Source: Paenibacillus sp.
GTDB taxonomy: Bacteria; Bacillota; Bacilli; Paenibacillales; YIM-B00363
Length of the DNA stretch: 64,000 bases
Reading direction: 5' to 3'
Assembly: GCF_035645195.1 (NCBI RefSeq)
Contig: NZ_DASQNA010000018.1
Location: forward strand, 124,001-188,000
Below are positions 34,088 through 43,250 of the stretch, piece after piece. Under the pieces are notes generated by a model. That model made no database searches. It had not been told where the DNA came from and saw only the letters and a program-made list of their open reading frames with translations. Each line of letters opens with the position of its first letter. The first letter of the stretch is position 1. The position numbers were made by a program, and so were the translations under genes.

Positions 34088-34840
34088 ATGGAACGATTAC
34101 AGAAAGTGCTCGCCGCCGCGGGCCTGGCTTCGCGGCGCAAGAGCGAAGATATTATTCGGGAAGGTCGAGTCACGGTCAACGGCAAACCGGTGACGGAACT
34201 CGGCGCGAAGGTCGACCCGACGGCCGATGAAATCGCGGTGGACGGAAAACCGATCGCGAAGCAGAAAAAAATATATTTGGCGTTTTATAAGCCCAAAGGC
34301 GTCATTTCGAGCGCGAAAGATCCCGAGGGACGGCAGACGGTCATGGATTATATGCATGGCATCAAAGAGCGCGTGTACCCGGTCGGCCGGCTCGATTACG
34401 ACACCGAAGGGCTCATTTTGCTTACGAACGACGGCGAGTTCGCGAATTTGCTTATGCATCCGAGCTTTCACGTGCCGAAGACGTACCTGGCGACGACGAA
34501 AGGGGTGCCTCACGGTACGCTGCTGGACAAGCTGCGCAGCGGCATCCAGCTCGAGGACGGCATGACGGCGCCTGCGGAAGTCGAGTACGCCGACGTCGAT
34601 CCGGACGGCAAAGAGGCGGTCGTGCAAATTACGATCACCGAGGGGCGGAACCGCCAGGTGCGCCGCATGTTCGATGCGATCAAGTTCCCGGTCGTTCGGC
34701 TCAAGCGCATCCGCTTCGGCTCCGTTCTGCTCGGCGGCCTGCAGCGAGGCAAATATCGGCATTTGACGAAAGCGGAGGTGGACGAGCTTCGGGCGCTGGC
34801 GGAACAACACGCGACACATAAAGTTCATAAAGGACAGTAA
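34088..34840 (+). CDS. rluB: 23S rRNA pseudouridine synthase RluB
   Basis: A 250-residue RsuA/RluB-type pseudouridine synthase modifying 23S rRNA (position 2605 in E. coli numbering for RluB). An N-terminal S4 RNA-binding domain (LQKVLAAAGLASRRKSEDIIREGRVTVNG) is followed by FYKPKGVISSAKDPEGR, the catalytic Asp in VGRLDYDTEGLILLTNDG and EGRNRQVRRMFDAI. ATG 34088 has GAGGTG 9 bases upstream; a GTG at 34076 lies in that SD. Linkage to spmAB and resA matches B. subtilis. Confidence 0.92.
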   Translation: MERLQKVLAAAGLASRRKSEDIIREGRVTVNGKPVTELGAKVDPTADEIAVDGKPIAKQKKIYLAFYKPKGVISSAKDPEGRQTVMDYMHGIKERVYPVGRLDYDTEGLILLTNDGEFANLLMHPSFHVPKTYLATTKGVPHGTLLDKLRSGIQLEDGMTAPAEVEYADVDPDGKEAVVQITITEGRNRQVRRMFDAIKFPVVRLKRIRFGSVLLGGLQRGKYRHLTKAEVDELRALAEQHATHKVHKGQ

Positions 34841-34886
34841 GCGTCCGCCCGAGGTTATCGTTATAATAAGTGTAGGGTGAAAAATC

Positions 34887-35420
34887 ATGGGCAAACATAA
34901 AAAATGGATTCAGCTTTCCATCTTCGCCTTCGTCCTGTTGATCGCCGCGTATACGGTGGCGGGCAGCGTGTTCGGGGACGAGGAGCGGCCGCCGGAGGTC
35001 GGCGACCCCGTCGCGCCGTTCCAGCTCGCCTCGCTCGACGGAGAGAAGCTCGGCCCCGCGAGCTACGCGGGCCGTCCGACGGTTATCAATTTTTGGGGCA
35101 CGTTCTGCCCGCCGTGCGTGGAAGAAACGCCGGCGTTGCAGCGCATGTACGAGAAATACGAGGAACAAGGCGTCGTCATCATCGGCGTCAACCTCGGCGA
35201 GAAACCGGTCGTTCGCGTGGAACAATTCGCGAAGCAATTCGGCGTCACGTATCCGATTTTGCTCGACCCGGATCTTGCGGTGCGAGACCGCTACGGCGTA
35301 CGCTCGTATCCGACGACGTTCTTCGTCGACGCTTCGGGCGTCGTTCGCGAAGTGAAGGTCGGCGGCATGACGGAAGGGTATATCGAGGCCGCGATTCAGC
35401 GGCTGTTGCAACAATCATAA
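34887..35420 (+). CDS. resA: Thiol-disulfide oxidoreductase ResA
   Basis: Membrane-anchored thioredoxin-like protein of 177 residues that reduces apocytochrome c haem-binding cysteines on the outer face of the membrane. An N-terminal anchor (LSIFAFVLLIAAYTVAGSVFG) precedes the fold with the active site C74-P-P-C77 in FWGTFCPPCVEETPAL and the cis-Pro in SYPTTFFVD. First gene of resABCDE; a TATAAT at 34862-34867 upstream may be its -10 box. Confidence 0.93.
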   Translation: MGKHKKWIQLSIFAFVLLIAAYTVAGSVFGDEERPPEVGDPVAPFQLASLDGEKLGPASYAGRPTVINFWGTFCPPCVEETPALQRMYEKYEEQGVVIIGVNLGEKPVVRVEQFAKQFGVTYPILLDPDLAVRDRYGVRSYPTTFFVDASGVVREVKVGGMTEGYIEAAIQRLLQQS

Positions 35421-35427
35421 TAACGCG

Positions 35428-35446
35428 GCCCGCCGTTTCGGCGGGC
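35428..35446 (+). other. Intercistronic GC hairpin between resA and resB
   Basis: GCCCGCCG-TTT-CGGCGGGC forms a perfect 8-bp stem just after resA with no T run behind it. It ends about 24 bases before the resB start, so it may stabilise the resA 3' end or tune readthrough. Confidence 0.6.
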
Positions 35447-35469
35447 TGAAAGTGCGGGAGGTGGCGCGC

Positions 35470-37071
35470 GTGAGCGAAACGCCGAAGCCGCTCGACATGC
35501 GTTACGACGGCGCTCCCAGACGTTCGCAAAAGGCAGAGAAAGATTGGCTCGACCACGTGTGGAGCTTTTTTTCGTCGGTGAAGGTCGGGGTGTGGCTGAT
35601 CGTATTGACGCTGGTCGGCGCGGCGATCGGATCCGTCTATCCGCAGGAGGAGGCTTTTCTTTCTCCTCCCGGATTGGATTATTACGCGGAGCGGTACGGC
35701 ACGCTCGGCAAGTGGTACTACTTGCTAGGGTTCAGCCATACGTATACGTCTTGGTGGTTTCAACTGTTGGTGCTCATGCTCGGTACGTCCATCGTCGTCG
35801 CTTCGCTCGACCGGGGCGTTCCGCTGTACAAAGCGCTCAAAAAGCAAAAGCCGGATCGCACGGTCGATTTTTTGCGCAGGCAAGCGCTGTCGTACGAAAC
35901 GGATCTGCCTTTCGACGCGGCGTCGGGCGAGGAAGCGGCGCGCCGGGCGGACGAGCTCGAGGCGGCGCTGAAGAAGCTGCGGTATCGGACGAGCCGCGCC
36001 GGCAATGCTGTTTTAGGCGAGAAAAATCGTTGGTCCCGGTGGGGACCGTACGTCAATCACGTCGGTCTGATCATCTTTTTGCTGATCATTCTGGTACGCA
36101 CCTTGCCCGGCTTTACGCTGGAGGAATACGTGTCCGTGCTCGAAGGGGATACGGTTCCGATCCCGGGCACGAACTACTATGTGAAAAACGAGAAATTTAC
36201 GGCGGAGTTTTACGACAACGAGGAGCTTCGGGGGCAATTTCGGGAGGAGCAGCGTCTCGTGCCGAAGCTGTACAAAACCGAAGCGGTGCTGTACGAGTGC
36301 ATCGACCGATGCGGCACGTCCGCCCCCGAGCTCGTCGAAGTGAAGCGCGGTGACATTCTCGTCAACCAGCCAATGGAATACCGGGGGTTGTCGGTTTATC
36401 AGTTCGGCTACGAGGCGACGCCGCAAATCCGCAGCGTCACCGTGACGCTGAACGATAAGGAGACCGGCGAAGCGCATGGGCCGTTCACGCTGAAGACGCA
36501 CGATCCGGATCTTGCGTACGAAGCCGGACCGTACAAGCTCCGGCTCGTCAACTATTATCCGGAATTCGCGCTCGACGCGAACGGGCAGCCGACGACGACG
36601 TCGGCGGCGACCCCGAACGCGCCCGCGTACATTTTCCAAATCACGGGTCCCGATTTGCCGGAAGAAGGCGCATCTTACTTGTACTTCCCTAGGGAGATCG
36701 ACAAGGTGCGGTTCAATCAAGACGCGATCAACGCCGCGGTCGGCATCGGGAACAAGTTCGAAATCGCGGCGGGGGGCATGGAGAACGTCGAAATCGCTCA
36801 ATTCACGAGCACCCTGACGGCTCGCAAAGATTTGACGGTGCCGTATCTGCTCGTCGGCGGGGCAATCTGCATGCTCGGTCTCGTTATGGGCTTCTATTGG
36901 CAGCATCGCCGCATTTGGGTGCGGATCGACGGCAATCGGCTGACGCTCGGCGCCCATACGAATAAAAATTGGCACGGCATGAAACGGGAGACGGCGAAGC
37001 TGTTCGAGCTGGTCGGGCTTGAGCCCGCGGCCGCGTTGTCCGCCGGCACGAAAGAGAGGGAGTCTACTTGA
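35470..37071 (+). CDS. resB: Cytochrome c biogenesis protein ResB
   Basis: A 533-residue membrane protein of system II cytochrome c maturation, which with ResC moves haem and attaches it to apocytochromes. Transmembrane segments are visible near 32-52, 85-105, 190-210 and 455-475, separated by a large extracytoplasmic domain. The GTG at 35470 has GGGAGGTGG immediately upstream; an in-frame GTG at 35452 lies before that SD. The stop overlaps the resC start by 4 bases. Confidence 0.92.
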   Translation: MSETPKPLDMRYDGAPRRSQKAEKDWLDHVWSFFSSVKVGVWLIVLTLVGAAIGSVYPQEEAFLSPPGLDYYAERYGTLGKWYYLLGFSHTYTSWWFQLLVLMLGTSIVVASLDRGVPLYKALKKQKPDRTVDFLRRQALSYETDLPFDAASGEEAARRADELEAALKKLRYRTSRAGNAVLGEKNRWSRWGPYVNHVGLIIFLLIILVRTLPGFTLEEYVSVLEGDTVPIPGTNYYVKNEKFTAEFYDNEELRGQFREEQRLVPKLYKTEAVLYECIDRCGTSAPELVEVKRGDILVNQPMEYRGLSVYQFGYEATPQIRSVTVTLNDKETGEAHGPFTLKTHDPDLAYEAGPYKLRLVNYYPEFALDANGQPTTTSAATPNAPAYIFQITGPDLPEEGASYLYFPREIDKVRFNQDAINAAVGIGNKFEIAAGGMENVEIAQFTSTLTARKDLTVPYLLVGGAICMLGLVMGFYWQHRRIWVRIDGNRLTLGAHTNKNWHGMKRETAKLFELVGLEPAAALSAGTKEREST

Positions 37072-38324
37072 CGTTGTACGACATTAGCAATACGGCGCTC
37101 GTGATCGCATTGTTTACGTATATCGCGGCGTTCGTCGCGTTCACGATCACGATCACGGGGCGCGGGTTCGGCGCGGCCGGCGCCTCCGCCGGCGCCCCGG
37201 CCGTTTCGTCGAAACGGGCGAATCGCGCGTTCGGCATCGCGCTTGCGGGCCTTGCGTTTCATTTGATTTATTTCGTTGTGCGTTGGATCGCCAACGGGTT
37301 CATCCCGGTCAGCAACTTATTCGAATTTATGACGTTCCTGTCGATGATGATCGTCGTCGCTTTCATCATCATTTATTTGATTTATCGCAAGCCGCTGCTC
37401 GGCGCGTTCGCGACGCCGGTCGCTTTCATTATTCTTGCGTACGCGATGGTGTTTCCTTGGGAGGCGCAGCCGCTCATTCCGTCGCTGAATCACGCATGGC
37501 TGTACATTCACGTCACGACCGCCGCGGCCGGGGAAGCGTTCTTCGCCGTCGCATTCGCCTCGGGGCTGATGTATTTGCTCCGCGTCGTCGATTTTAAGTC
37601 TTCCGACAAACGCGCGCGCCGGCAGCAGCGCGGCGTCGAGTTTACGCTATTTTCGCTGCTGATCGTCGTCGGTTTCATCGTGGCGTCGTTCACGTTCCGC
37701 GGCATCGGCTACGAAGCGTCGTTCGTCGGCGAGGCGACGGTCGAAGGCCAAGTCGTGGAGGAGACGATCGAATATACGATGCCGCCGATCGCCGCCCCTT
37801 ACGGGTACGAGCTGGCCCAGATGGATTCGTTCCTCGGCATTCAGCAGCCGCTGTCCACCGCCCCGGAGTGGATGAAAGGGGTGAACGCGGGTCGGAAGTT
37901 CAATACGATCATATGGTCCGTATTGTTCGGTCTGTTGCTTTACGCGGCGATCCGGCTCGTCCTTCGCAAACCTCTCGGTTCGGCCATTCACCCGCATTTA
38001 AACGGCATCGATCCGGATGATTTGGATGAAATTACGTACCGCGCGGTCGCGATCGGGTTCCCGATTTTCACGCTCGGCGCGCTCATTTTCGCAATGCTCT
38101 GGGCGCATATCGCGTGGAACCGGTTTTGGGGCTGGGACCCGAAAGAGGTTTGGGCGCTCATTACATGGCTGTTCTACAGCGCCTATCTGCACCTTCGGCT
38201 CGGCCGCGGCTGGCTCGGTCTCCGGTCGGCATGGCTTGCGGTGCTCGGTTTCGTCGTCGTCATGTTCACGCTGATCGGGGTCAATCTCGTCATCGCGGGC
38301 TTGCATTCATACGCGGGCGTATAA
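37068..38324 (+). CDS. resC: Cytochrome c biogenesis protein ResC (CcsA-like)
   Basis: A 418-residue polytopic haem-handling protein, partner of ResB. The tryptophan-rich WWD motif is present (WNRFWGWDPKEVWALITWLFY), with conserved His residues in transmembrane segments (HAWLYIHVTTAAAGEA) and about eight membrane spans. TTG start overlapping the resB stop, SD AGAGAGGGAG. A Gly/Ala-rich insert follows the first span. Confidence 0.92.
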   Translation: MTLYDISNTALVIALFTYIAAFVAFTITITGRGFGAAGASAGAPAVSSKRANRAFGIALAGLAFHLIYFVVRWIANGFIPVSNLFEFMTFLSMMIVVAFIIIYLIYRKPLLGAFATPVAFIILAYAMVFPWEAQPLIPSLNHAWLYIHVTTAAAGEAFFAVAFASGLMYLLRVVDFKSSDKRARRQQRGVEFTLFSLLIVVGFIVASFTFRGIGYEASFVGEATVEGQVVEETIEYTMPPIAAPYGYELAQMDSFLGIQQPLSTAPEWMKGVNAGRKFNTIIWSVLFGLLLYAAIRLVLRKPLGSAIHPHLNGIDPDDLDEITYRAVAIGFPIFTLGALIFAMLWAHIAWNRFWGWDPKEVWALITWLFYSAYLHLRLGRGWLGLRSAWLAVLGFVVVMFTLIGVNLVIAGLHSYAGV

Positions 38325-38369
38325 GCGAACGGCTCGCAAGGTTCTCATTCGAGAAGGGAGCGGATAAGC

Positions 38370-39086
38370 ATGGAAGAACGACAGCATTCGATTCTCGTGG
38401 TGGACGACGAAGAACGCATTCGCCGCCTGCTGCGCATGTATTTGGAGAAGGAACATTTCCATATCGACGAAGCGGAAGACGGAGAAACGGCGCTGCGGAT
38501 GGCGCTCGAGACGGATTACGACCTCATCTTGCTCGACGTCATGCTGCCGGGCATCGACGGGGTCGAGGTGTGCTCCCGTCTGCGCGTGCAGAAGGCGACG
38601 CCCGTCATCATGCTGACGGCCAAGGGCGAGGAAGCGAACCGCGTGCAGGGCTTCGAGGTCGGCGCGGACGATTACGTCGTCAAGCCGTTCAGCCCGCGGG
38701 AAGTCATTTTTCGGGTCAAGGCGATTCTTCGCAGGTCGTCGGCGACGGCGTTCCTCGCCAAGGAATCGACGCCTTCCAGCACGATCGTGTTCCCGCATTT
38801 CATGATCGAGCACGACGCCCATCGCGTCACGGCGGACGGGCAGGAGGTCAGCCTGACGCCGAAGGAATACGAGCTGCTGCATTATTTGGCGGTGTCGCCG
38901 GATAAGGTGTTTTCCCGCGAGCAGCTGTTGAAGGACGTGTGGAATTACGAGTTTTTCGGCGATCTGCGCACCGTCGACACGCACGTGAAGCGGCTTCGCG
39001 AGAAACTGAACAAAGTGTCCCCGGAGGCCGCGGCGATGATTACGACGGTATGGGGCGTCGGGTATAAGCTCGAGGTGCCGAGGTAA
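38370..39086 (+). CDS. resD: Response regulator ResD
   Basis: OmpR-type response regulator of 238 residues controlling respiration and anaerobic genes with ResE. The receiver domain has VVDDEERI (acidic pocket), phosphoacceptor Asp in LILLDVMLPGIDGVEV, MLTAKGEE and DDYVVKPFSPREV; the winged-helix domain has LTPKEYELLHYLAVSPDKVFSREQLL and VDTHVKRLREKL. One base separates its stop from the resE start. Confidence 0.94.
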   Translation: MEERQHSILVVDDEERIRRLLRMYLEKEHFHIDEAEDGETALRMALETDYDLILLDVMLPGIDGVEVCSRLRVQKATPVIMLTAKGEEANRVQGFEVGADDYVVKPFSPREVIFRVKAILRRSSATAFLAKESTPSSTIVFPHFMIEHDAHRVTADGQEVSLTPKEYELLHYLAVSPDKVFSREQLLKDVWNYEFFGDLRTVDTHVKRLREKLNKVSPEAAAMITTVWGVGYKLEVPR

Positions 39087-39087
39087 C

Positions 39088-40530
39088 GTGGCGCTCTGGA
39101 AAAGCGTAGTCGGCAAACTGTGGATGACGATCATCGTGCTCGTCGCCGTCGTCCTATGTTTGCTAGGCGTGTTTCTGCTGCCGTACATCGATATGGAGTT
39201 CACCTCGAACTCTTACGAAGTGAAGCGGCTGTTCGTCATTATCTGCATCATCGGCTTCTCGCTGACGACATTCTTCGCCTTCTTCTTGTCGTTCAAAATC
39301 ACGCAGCCGCTCCTTCAATTGAAACGGGCCGCCGACATGATTACGATGGGCGAATACAAAACGAAGGTCGCGATCCGCTCGAGCGACGAAATCGGTCAAC
39401 TCGCCCGCGCTTTCAATCATATGGGCGAGAAGCTGGAAGGCACGATTCGCGATTTGAATTACGAGAAGGAGCATCTAGCCAGCATTCTCGGCTCGATGAC
39501 GGATGCAGTCGTGACGTTCGAGGCGAACGGGCGCATTATCTCGTCCAATCCGCACGGGGAGACGCTTCTCGCTGTGTGGCGGGAATTGATGCCGGCGGAA
39601 GGGGAAGACTTGCTCGGCCGCATCCCCGAACCGCTTAAGGAAGTATTCAAGGCGGTCGTCGCCGAGGAGAAGGAAGTGACGACGAAGCTGCACGTCGGCA
39701 GCGGCGTTTGGTCGGTCGTCATGGCGCCGCTGTATACGTCGGGAACGCTGCGCGGGGCCGTCGCGGTGCTTCGCGACGTGACAGAGGAAGCGCGGCTCGA
39801 GAAGCTGCGCAAAGACTTCGTCGCCAACGTGTCGCACGAGCTGCGAACGCCGCTGTCGATGCTTCAAGGGTATAGCGAGGCGCTGCTCGACGATATCGTT
39901 TCGACGCCGGAGGAGCGGCGCGAGCTGGCGCAAGTCATCTATGACGAGTCGCTCCGCATGGGCCGGCTCGTACAGGACTTGCTGGATCTCGCGCGCATGG
40001 AGGCGGGGCGTCTCGTGCTCAATGCGGTCGAGACCGATCTTACGCCGCTGCTGCAGCGGGTGCACCGCAAATTCGCCGCGCACGCGCGGGAGCGGGGCGT
40101 TACGATTACCCTCGAAGCGGACGCCGCGCCGGGCGCGTTGACGCTGCTCCGCGCGGACGAGGACCGTCTCGAGCAAGTGTTCACGAATTTGCTGGACAAC
40201 GCGATTCGGCATACGCCCGCCGGCAACCAAATCATCCTTCGCGCCGCTCGGCTCGAAGGGGAGCAAGGAGCGTCGGTGCGGATCGAGGTGGAGGATCAGG
40301 GCGACGGCATTCCGGCCGAGGATGTGCCGTATATTTTCGAGCGCTTCTACAAAGCCGATAAGGCGCGGAAACGGTCGACGGGCACCGGCCTCGGGCTCGC
40401 GATCGTCAAAAACTTGGTCGACGCCCACGAAGGCACCGTCGCGGTGCGCAGCCGGATCGGACAAGGAACGACATTCACCGTCATCCTTCCGGTCGTGCCC
40501 AAATCGCTTTCTGTTGAAAAAAGAAGATAA
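39088..40530 (+). CDS. resE: Sensor histidine kinase ResE
   Basis: A 480-residue membrane histidine kinase paired with ResD. Two transmembrane segments (about 8-32 and 45-70) lie close together with a very short external loop, followed by HAMP, a PAS domain (about 130-225), HisKA with FVANVSHELRTPLSMLQGYSEAL and an HATPase domain (NLLDNAIRHT, VEDQGDGIP, STGTGLGLAIV). GTG start. The minimal external loop suggests sensing through PAS or the membrane. Last gene of the res operon. Confidence 0.94.
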   Translation: MALWKSVVGKLWMTIIVLVAVVLCLLGVFLLPYIDMEFTSNSYEVKRLFVIICIIGFSLTTFFAFFLSFKITQPLLQLKRAADMITMGEYKTKVAIRSSDEIGQLARAFNHMGEKLEGTIRDLNYEKEHLASILGSMTDAVVTFEANGRIISSNPHGETLLAVWRELMPAEGEDLLGRIPEPLKEVFKAVVAEEKEVTTKLHVGSGVWSVVMAPLYTSGTLRGAVAVLRDVTEEARLEKLRKDFVANVSHELRTPLSMLQGYSEALLDDIVSTPEERRELAQVIYDESLRMGRLVQDLLDLARMEAGRLVLNAVETDLTPLLQRVHRKFAAHARERGVTITLEADAAPGALTLLRADEDRLEQVFTNLLDNAIRHTPAGNQIILRAARLEGEQGASVRIEVEDQGDGIPAEDVPYIFERFYKADKARKRSTGTGLGLAIVKNLVDAHEGTVAVRSRIGQGTTFTVILPVVPKSLSVEKRR

Positions 40531-40570
40531 TTCTTGTTGTTCGTGGAACATCCGCGAACGAGCGCAAAAA

Positions 40571-40600
40571 GGATCGCCAGACGGCGGTCCATTTTTTTTT
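40571..40600 (+). terminator. Rho-independent terminator of the res operon
   Basis: GGATCGCC-AGAC-GGCGGTCC stem (one mismatch) followed by A and nine T, 40 bases after the resE stop. Confidence 0.9.
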
Positions 40601-40641
40601 GCTTGTTAATGGGTGGGGGCGGGGTGGTGGGCGCGTCGGAA

Positions 40642-41216
40642 GGCGGTGGACGCGGCGGTCAGTGTGGCGGAAGGCGGCAAGCGTCGACAGCACAAATGTT
40701 GAGCGGTCGGCGGGGAGGAGCACAAAAAGTGTGCGGTCGCGGCGGAACTTGGGTTCGGCGGTGGACGCGGCGGTCGGTGTGGCGGAAGGCGGCAAGCGGC
40801 GACAGCACAAATGTTGAGCGGTCGGCGGGGAAGAGCACAAAAAGTGTGCGGTCGGCACGTGGGATAGACGAAGTGCAGGAAATTCGAAGGAGCGCGACTC
40901 GCTCGTAAAGTCCGGGCCAACACAAAATTTGTGCGGTCGGCGGGGAAAAGCACAAAAAGTGTGCGGTCGCGGCAGTACTTGGGTTCGGCGGTGGACGCGG
41001 CGGTCGGTGTGGCGGAAGGCGGCAAGCGGCGACAACACAAATGTTGAGCGGTAGGCGGGGAGGAGCACAAAAAGTGTGCGGTCGGTACGTGGGATAGACG
41101 AAGTGCAGGAAACGCGAAGGGGTGTGACTTGTCCGCAGCGCTCGGGACAGCACAAGATTTGTGCGGTCGGCGGGGAGGAGCGCAAAAAACGTGCGGTCGC
41201 GGCGGAAGGTCGGGTG
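40642..41216. repeat. Array of five paired-palindrome repeats with exact 115-bp period
   Basis: Five 50-base units start at 40690, 40805, 40920, 41035 and 41150, exactly 115 bases apart. Each is palindrome 1 (15 bases, GCACAAANNTTG-type), linker GGTCGGCGGGGAGGA (15, minor variation), palindrome 2 GCACAAAAAGTGTGC (15) and GGTCG. The 65-base spacers alternate between two sequences: type A (GGCGGAACTTGGGTTCGGCG...AGCGGCGACA, after units 1 and 3) and type B (ACGTGGGATAGACGAAGTGC..., after units 2 and 4). The higher-order period is therefore 230. Units match, in reverse, those at 9363-9512. No gene is present here. Confidence 0.9.
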
Positions 41217-41293
41217 CGATAGAAGTAAGGTCCACAGCACCGTACAAGCGCAAATCAAAAGGCGGCAGGAATCCCTGCCGCCTTCATGATGCA

Positions 41294-42883
41294 TTACAAC
41301 GTAATTTCTTTGGCGTTCGTCAAATCCGGAAGCTTCGTGAGCTCGTCGATGACGTGCTTCGGCGCCGGCTTGTCGATCGTGAGCACCATGATCGCGGAAC
41401 CGCCGACGACTTTCCGGCCGACCTGCATCGTCGCGATGTTGACGTCGTTCTGGCCGAGCAGCGTGCCGACGCGGCCGATGATGCCGGGCTTGTCCGTGTG
41501 CGAAATCAGCAGCAGATGACCTTCCGGCGGAATGTCGACCGGGTACGGATCGATCTGCACGATGCGCGCGCCGTAGCCGTTCAACAGCGTGCCCGCGGCC
41601 GAGTGCTGGCCTTCGCGCGTTTTCAACGTGACGCTGATCAAGTTCGTGAACCCTTTCGTGGCGGTCGACTTCTGGACGACGACTTCGACGCCGCGCATCT
41701 TCGCAAGGTGGAAGGCGCTGACGATGTTCACCTGCTCCTTGCCGAGATGGTGCGCCAGAACGCCCGTCAAGATGTGGCGCGTGAGCGGCGTCGTGTCGAC
41801 GTCCGTCAGCTCGCCGGAATAGCTGACCTGCACTTCGCTGACCGCGCCTACCGCCTGCTGCGCAAGGAACGAGCCCAGCTTCGTGCCGAGCGCGAAATAC
41901 GGCTCGAGCTTCGCCAGCACAGCCGGCGGAATCGGCGGCATGTTGACGGCGTTCTTGAACGCTTCGCCGCGGAGAATGTGCAGCACTTGCTCGGATACGT
42001 CGATCGCGACGTTCTCCTGCGCTTCGATCGTCGATGCGCCGAGATGCGGCGTGACGATGATTTTCGGATGCGTCAGGAACGGATGGTCCGGGCGAGGCGG
42101 CTCTTCTTCGAAGACGTCGAACGCGGCGCCGGCCACGATGCCTTCGTCGATCGCTTCCTTCAGCGCCATCTCGTCGATGATGCCGCCGCGCGCGCAGTTA
42201 ATGATACGCATGCCGCGCTTCATGACTTCGAATTGCGGCTTCGCGATCATATGACGCGTTTCTTTCGTGAGCGGCGTGTGTACCGTGATGAAGTCGGCTT
42301 GACGGATGATGTCGTCGACGGAGCCGAGGCGGACGCCCATCTTCTCCGCGCGGTCTTCCGACAAGAACGGATCGTATCCGATGATATCCATGCCGAACGC
42401 TTTCGCGCGCTTCGCCACTTCGGAGCCGATGCGGCCCATGCCGAGGACGCCCAGCACCTTGTTGCGAAGTTCGACGCCGAGGAACGACTTGCGGTCCCAG
42501 ACGCCTTCGACCGTCTTGCGGTACGCCTGTGGAATGTGACGCGCGAGCGCCATCATCATGGCGAAGGTGTGTTCGCAGGTCGTGATCGTGTTGCCGTCCG
42601 GCGCGTTGATGACGATGATGCCCCGCTTCGTGGCGGCGTCCAGATCGATGTTATCGACGCCGACGCCGGCGCGGCCGACGACTTTCAGCTTCGTGCCCGC
42701 TTCCAAAATGCGCTCGGTCACGCGAGTTTGGCTACGAACGAGCAGTGCATCGTACTCGCCGATGATGGCGACGAGCTCGTCCTCGGACAGGCCGGTCTTT
42801 TTCTCTACGGCGATGTCTGGGGCGTCCGTCAACTGCTGCAGACCCTGATCGCTGATCGGATCCGAAACTAATACCTTAAGCAT
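41294..42883 (-). CDS. serA: D-3-phosphoglycerate dehydrogenase
   Basis: First enzyme of serine synthesis, oxidising 3-phosphoglycerate, 529 residues (long form). The N-terminal substrate domain and NAD domain show VVGRAGVGVDNIDLDAATKRG, LGVLGMGRIGSEVAKRA, INCARGGIIDE and HLGASTIEAQENVA with the catalytic Arg/Glu/His set. An intervening domain and a C-terminal ACT domain (LLLISHTDKPGIIGRVGTLLG) follow, suggesting serine feedback. The MLKVLVSDPISDQGL start at 42883 follows the T-box terminator; longer in-frame starts would lie inside the leader. Confidence 0.95.
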   Translation of the reverse strand: MLKVLVSDPISDQGLQQLTDAPDIAVEKKTGLSEDELVAIIGEYDALLVRSQTRVTERILEAGTKLKVVGRAGVGVDNIDLDAATKRGIIVINAPDGNTITTCEHTFAMMMALARHIPQAYRKTVEGVWDRKSFLGVELRNKVLGVLGMGRIGSEVAKRAKAFGMDIIGYDPFLSEDRAEKMGVRLGSVDDIIRQADFITVHTPLTKETRHMIAKPQFEVMKRGMRIINCARGGIIDEMALKEAIDEGIVAGAAFDVFEEEPPRPDHPFLTHPKIIVTPHLGASTIEAQENVAIDVSEQVLHILRGEAFKNAVNMPPIPPAVLAKLEPYFALGTKLGSFLAQQAVGAVSEVQVSYSGELTDVDTTPLTRHILTGVLAHHLGKEQVNIVSAFHLAKMRGVEVVVQKSTATKGFTNLISVTLKTREGQHSAAGTLLNGYGARIVQIDPYPVDIPPEGHLLLISHTDKPGIIGRVGTLLGQNDVNIATMQVGRKVVGGSAIMVLTIDKPAPKHVIDELTKLPDLTNAKEITL

Positions 42884-42923
42884 GGTTTCTTGTCTCCTCC
42901 CGGAATTTGGAAAAATAAGAAAT

Positions 42924-42972
42924 AAAAAAACTCTCGACGCCATACGGGTTCCGTATGAAGGGACGAGAGTTT
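42924..42972 (-). terminator. T-box-controlled terminator upstream of serA
   Basis: On the minus strand AAACTCTCG pairs with CGAGAGTTT, enclosing a second hairpin (CATACGG / CCGTATG), and runs into seven T. It lies directly after the T-box sequence and competes with the antiterminator. Confidence 0.9.
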
Positions 42973-43244
42973 GATTCCGTGGTACCACCCTACTTCGCTG
43001 CCGATTCGCATCTGCAGCCTCATGCGGTCTTATACGCTAAGACCAGGAAGGATAACGGCATCCTTGGCCGGCTGCGTCTACTAATCCCGCTAGGGGATGT
43101 TCCACGCCGCAACTCCGGAGCGCTAGGGGGCTTCTCGCATCCGCCGATTCGCACCTTCCATCGGCTCTCTGGAGGATACCGCAAAGTCCCTTCTCCGTCA
43201 TCGTTTGTGTCGTATTCGAACGTTTCGGCAAATCATTAATTCTG
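42924..43244 (-). ncRNA. T-box leader of serA (serine-responsive)
   Basis: The minus strand carries the conserved AGGGTGGTACCACGG T-box (42977-42991), an AGAGAGCCGATGG..GGTGCGAATCGG stem I apical region and the CTCCGGAG stretch that typically follows the specifier. The triplet before it is AGC (43122-43124), a serine codon, consistent with sensing uncharged tRNA-Ser(GCU). A terminator closes the leader. Specifier choice rests on sequence context, not on a folded model. Confidence 0.9.
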
Positions 43245-43250
43245 CACAAT

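Noticed and set aside
40690-41199. CRISPR array
   Set aside because: Repeats are about 50 bases with internal palindrome pairs, and the spacers are only two alternating sequences rather than unique ones; there are no cas genes nearby.
40481-41294. Repetitive minus-strand frames over the repeat array (PTAHFLCS-like repeats)
   Set aside because: The periodic peptide reflects the 115-bp DNA period; three frames are open at once and none has a start signal or a hydrophobic or domain pattern.
42930-43230. tRNA gene upstream of serA
   Set aside because: The GGTACCACCC motif is the T-box complement; no cloverleaf or CCA-like end is present.
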